Below, in pieces: positions 61,090-64,000 of a stretch of 64,000 nucleotides of DNA (positions are counted from its first letter, which is position 1; each line of letters opens with the position of its first letter). The notes beneath the pieces are model-generated. The model made no database searches and was not told where the DNA came from. It was given only the letters and a program-made list of their open reading frames with translations. This stretch comes from Mesocentrotus franciscanus (Eukaryota; Echinodermata; Echinoidea; Camarodonta; Strongylocentrotidae): the NCBI GenBank assembly GCA_037976565.1, contig CP137672.1, positions 35,604,737 to 35,668,736 on the forward strand, in the 5' to 3' direction. The translations under genes and the position numbers were made by a program.

Positions 61090-63050
61090 TTAAAGTATTA
61101 CAAAGTTTTGGTATGGGGTCATGAATTTGGTTCAAATGAACATATTGGAAGCATATGCGATTCTACAATATTCAATGATCGTTGTCGTGGTTGAAATCGA
61201 GTCTAAAGTGATGAAATTGTAAATAATCAACTCTTTATGTTATATAGCGCCCTCTCAAGACTGATATTACTTTAGCTTTAAAACAATGTTTCTTGACTAC
61301 AATCGACCGATTTGCTATTCTTGTTTGGAAATTATAAACCAGAACTGCATATTCTGAGATTTTCATGGTCGCAGCTACCATGAAATGGCCTTAGGCGCTA
61401 TTTGAAATATTTGAAATTTACCAGGAGCACCGGTAAATTATGGTTATTGAATTTGCTCGAAAGCAGAAGAGTTCTAGGGGCTAAATTTTTAGTGCTTATA
61501 ATACATCCACAAGGGCATCCAAATATATCAAAAATTTAAAGAATTACTATCCATCCAATTTCAAAATTTCCCAAAACTTTGCATTACCTTTAATATTCTT
61601 AGTTTTTTTATTCGCGGAAAAAGGTTCAAGTAGGGCACTCATTTTTAATGATTATATCTATCCAAAGGTTATACATTGAATTAAGTTCTTACTTCTCTAA
61701 TGGGTTACATTATTTCTGTAACTTTGAAGATGGAAATGTGCGCGTATGTCGACGAGGAACAGGTTTCCCCAAACTATTTTGAAGAGCAGAGCAACATGTT
61801 TCTCGTTGCTATCTCAATCATTGAAAAGATCAGTCATTGTCCATCATCATGTTGATTAGTTCTTCCATACATCCACAAACCTAGATCCTCTTGCTCTATC
61901 TATCTTTTTTTTTTTTTTTTTACCCCTTTCATCGTATTCTTATAATCTAGGTACATCTTTAAACAAATTGCACCGTTTTCCTAAAGTATGTACTCATTTA
62001 AATAAAAGATTAAAGGGGGAGTGCTTCCCATTTCAAATGATTGTTGATTATAAGATATAAGCTGAAATAAAATTGCTTCCAATATCAAATTTATGACATT
62101 TTGTTTAGATATAATAATTCATTTGCTCTTATCCGAGTTCAATGTCTCATTAATTGATTGAAGTTGATTGGAAGTAGCAAGAGCCAATCAGCCCTTCGGA
62201 TAGGAGTTTTACAAATCCATAATGTTTATTTGTACAAGTATGTACTTCCTCTCTTATTTTCAGGGAGAAAAAAAAAAAAGTCGATCAAAAATGAGTTCAA
62301 AATAATACTGAAAACAAGTATATGCTAGGGAAACATGTATTTTTCTTAAATATATGTTTGTGTGTGAATATTACATAATGTGCTTCTGAACCCCCCTCCT
62401 CCTCCCCTTCCCTCCTTCCCCCTCCTCTCATCCTCTCCAACCTTCTTAACCAACTTATTATCAACAAATTAATGTTGCTGTACCTATCGATTCTTATCGT
62501 TTGGGCTTGACATACATGTAATTCCAAATAATCTCAACATGTCTAATTAGAACCGGTAGACATTGTAAAACAGCTTAGGCAAACAGTTATGTTTGCATTT
62601 AAATAACCATGCCATATGTCCTCTTAAACAACGGCATGTTTGTGGAATGTTAATTAAACCAAAGAACATACCGATTAGAACACTTATCGTTGAGACCTAC
62701 CTCATGTCTAGCAGAAACTAACATACATATTGCTGGGGGCGTGACTGCTCGAAGGCGATAATTAGCACATATTTTAACCTCTTTGCTGGGGAAGAGTTTA
62801 TGTATCGACATGCTCCGCCCTTGAGCAACGTTTCAAACTAAGTGGCATGCATGTGTCACAGGGGCGTCAATCGAAGCAGTATTGGGAGGGGCGTACAAGT
62901 CAAAAGCGCATTACGATAGAGTATTACGAGATTTTGTTAGGCAAACAAGTATTATTCCAGTGCCCTCTGAATCAGCACTTTTTTCTTTTCGTTTTACATA
63001 ATAAGAACATCACGTCATCAATGTATTTCATGAAAATGTCTTTTCAAATG
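61090..63050. other. No recognised gene; poly(T) at 61905-61921
   Basis: AT-rich. A run of 17 T follows TATCTATC. A palindromic TTTACC..GGTAAA occurs near 61417-61439. No coding sequence is seen. Confidence 0.45.
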
Positions 63051-63051
63051 T

Positions 63052-63054
63052 TTC

Positions 63055-63086
<32 letters not shown>

Positions 63087-63250
63087 CATTTTCCTGTGCC
63101 CTTCTGCGATACATTCTAATTCTTTATCTCTCATTCTCTTGGTCTTTCTTAGCATCCTCATATGTGTCTCCTTCGCACGCTCTCTTTCTCCCTCTATCCC
63201 TCTCTTCTTTCCTACCTCCTATCTCTGCCTTACTTCGTTTTCTTCACCTC
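63052..63250. repeat. (CT)n microsatellite and pyrimidine-rich flank
   Basis: CT run at 63053-63086, then pyrimidine-rich sequence to about 63250. The 90-codon frame ending here is accidental. Confidence 0.88.
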
Positions 63251-63475
63251 ACTCCGTTATCTTTCTTATTTTCAAACAATAATTGAGATCACTCATTTGG
63301 CCTTGGCATTATTGCAAAATTAATTGGGTACATAGATAGGCAGGCGGATGACCTCAGCTAGAAACTACGTTTGTGAGCCCAGGACAGGTGCTTGGCTTAT
63401 TAATATAATTGATAGATGGGGTAGCCCTGCAGTCAGGAAAAAACAAGATAGAAAAAAATGAAAGGACAGCGTAAG

Positions 63476-63692
63476 CAATTGATAGATAAATAGATGGATA
63501 GGCAGATAGATAGAGGGACATATAGGTAGAGAGATAGGTGGACATATAGATAGAAAGATATAAAATAGATATATAGCAGTGCAGTAGGAAGACAGAAAGA
63601 GGGAGAGGGGAAGGCGAGACAGCTAGAGAGAGAGAGAGAACGAAAGAGAGGTAGAGAAAGAAAGAGAGAGAGAGAGAGATATAGGAAGATAA
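63476..63692. repeat. (GATA)n then (GA)n compound tract
   Basis: GATA units (63481-63560) pass into GA-rich sequence with pure GA at about 63625-63640 and 63664-63680. The minus-strand Ser/Leu/Tyr-rich frames are artefacts. Confidence 0.88.
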
Positions 63693-64000
63693 GGAAAGTG
63701 AGAAAACAGGAAGGAGGAGAAAATGGCCTAGAAGTTAGCCAGGGAGAAAACATTAATCAAACCTTTTAATCACTTTTTTAAATATAATTCATTAATTTAT
63801 ACAATGTATATAAAGTGAAGAGAGAGTGTGATGGAGGCAGGCAGACAGATAGATGAAAACTACCACAGACAATGTCAAAAATGTAGGAAGCGGACGAGGA
63901 AAGGACGGAGAGAGGGAGGGAGGGAGTTTGATTAGACAACTGCACATAAGTCATGACCTCAACATTTCCTTTCGCAGGATGACGTTAAAAAACGTCCACG
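63693..64000. other. No recognised feature to the window end
   Basis: Purine-rich with a short GGGA run near 63911-63926. Nothing else seen. Confidence 0.45.

Overview
The window reads as AT-rich, gene-poor, repeat-laden DNA from a marine invertebrate nuclear genome. An echinoderm, most likely a sea urchin, fits best. That call rests on the style of the repeats as I remember them: a tandem family with a terminal ATGCCTCCG hairpin, tRNA-derived SINEs with an ACCCAGGTGTAAATGGGTACC-type core, a GC-rich unit of the 'CCGGGGGCTCTGCCCCC' kind, and very dense GA/CT microsatellites. No database was searched. There is no bacterial, phage or plasmid signature.

I find no protein-coding gene I can support. 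Reading frames stay below about 140 codons, which is near what chance gives in 64 kb at this composition, and most of the longer ones lie in microsatellites. The only recognisable protein homology is a decayed, 5'-truncated non-LTR reverse transcriptase on the minus strand at 2181-3851. Its element ends at 1768 in a short TTTG repeat.

Layout. 354-1290: element with inverted ends holding a ~142-151 bp tandem repeat. 1768-3851: LINE. 5641-6110: retroelement 3' ends and a SINE-like tail. 7540-8080: ~110 bp minisatellite. 8395-9234: tRNA-derived SINE whose head is split by a PIF/Harbinger-like MITE (8532-8737, TTA duplication), then two copies of a small palindromic MITE. 9721-9785, 16643-16913 and 24062-24260: further tRNA-derived SINE material. 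12.7-24 kb: many GA/CT tracts and a (ACT)n block. 30.9-31.2 kb: GAT/GGT repeat. 33981-34316: 169 bp tandem duplication. 46651-47152: second TTA-flanked MITE. 48841-50779: two foldback systems, the second with four inverted ends and a motif array spaced about 10.4 bp. 57134: LINE 3' end. 57410-58581: hAT-like element holding a 94 bp GC-rich tandem array. 59582-59741: near-complete hairpin.

The most unusual structure is 49458-50779. The motif GTYC (GRAC in the opposite arm) recurs every 10-11 bp for hundreds of bases inside long inverted arms, so the copies would lie on one face of the helix. All mobile elements seen are non-autonomous or broken. The window is best read as intergenic or large-intron DNA.
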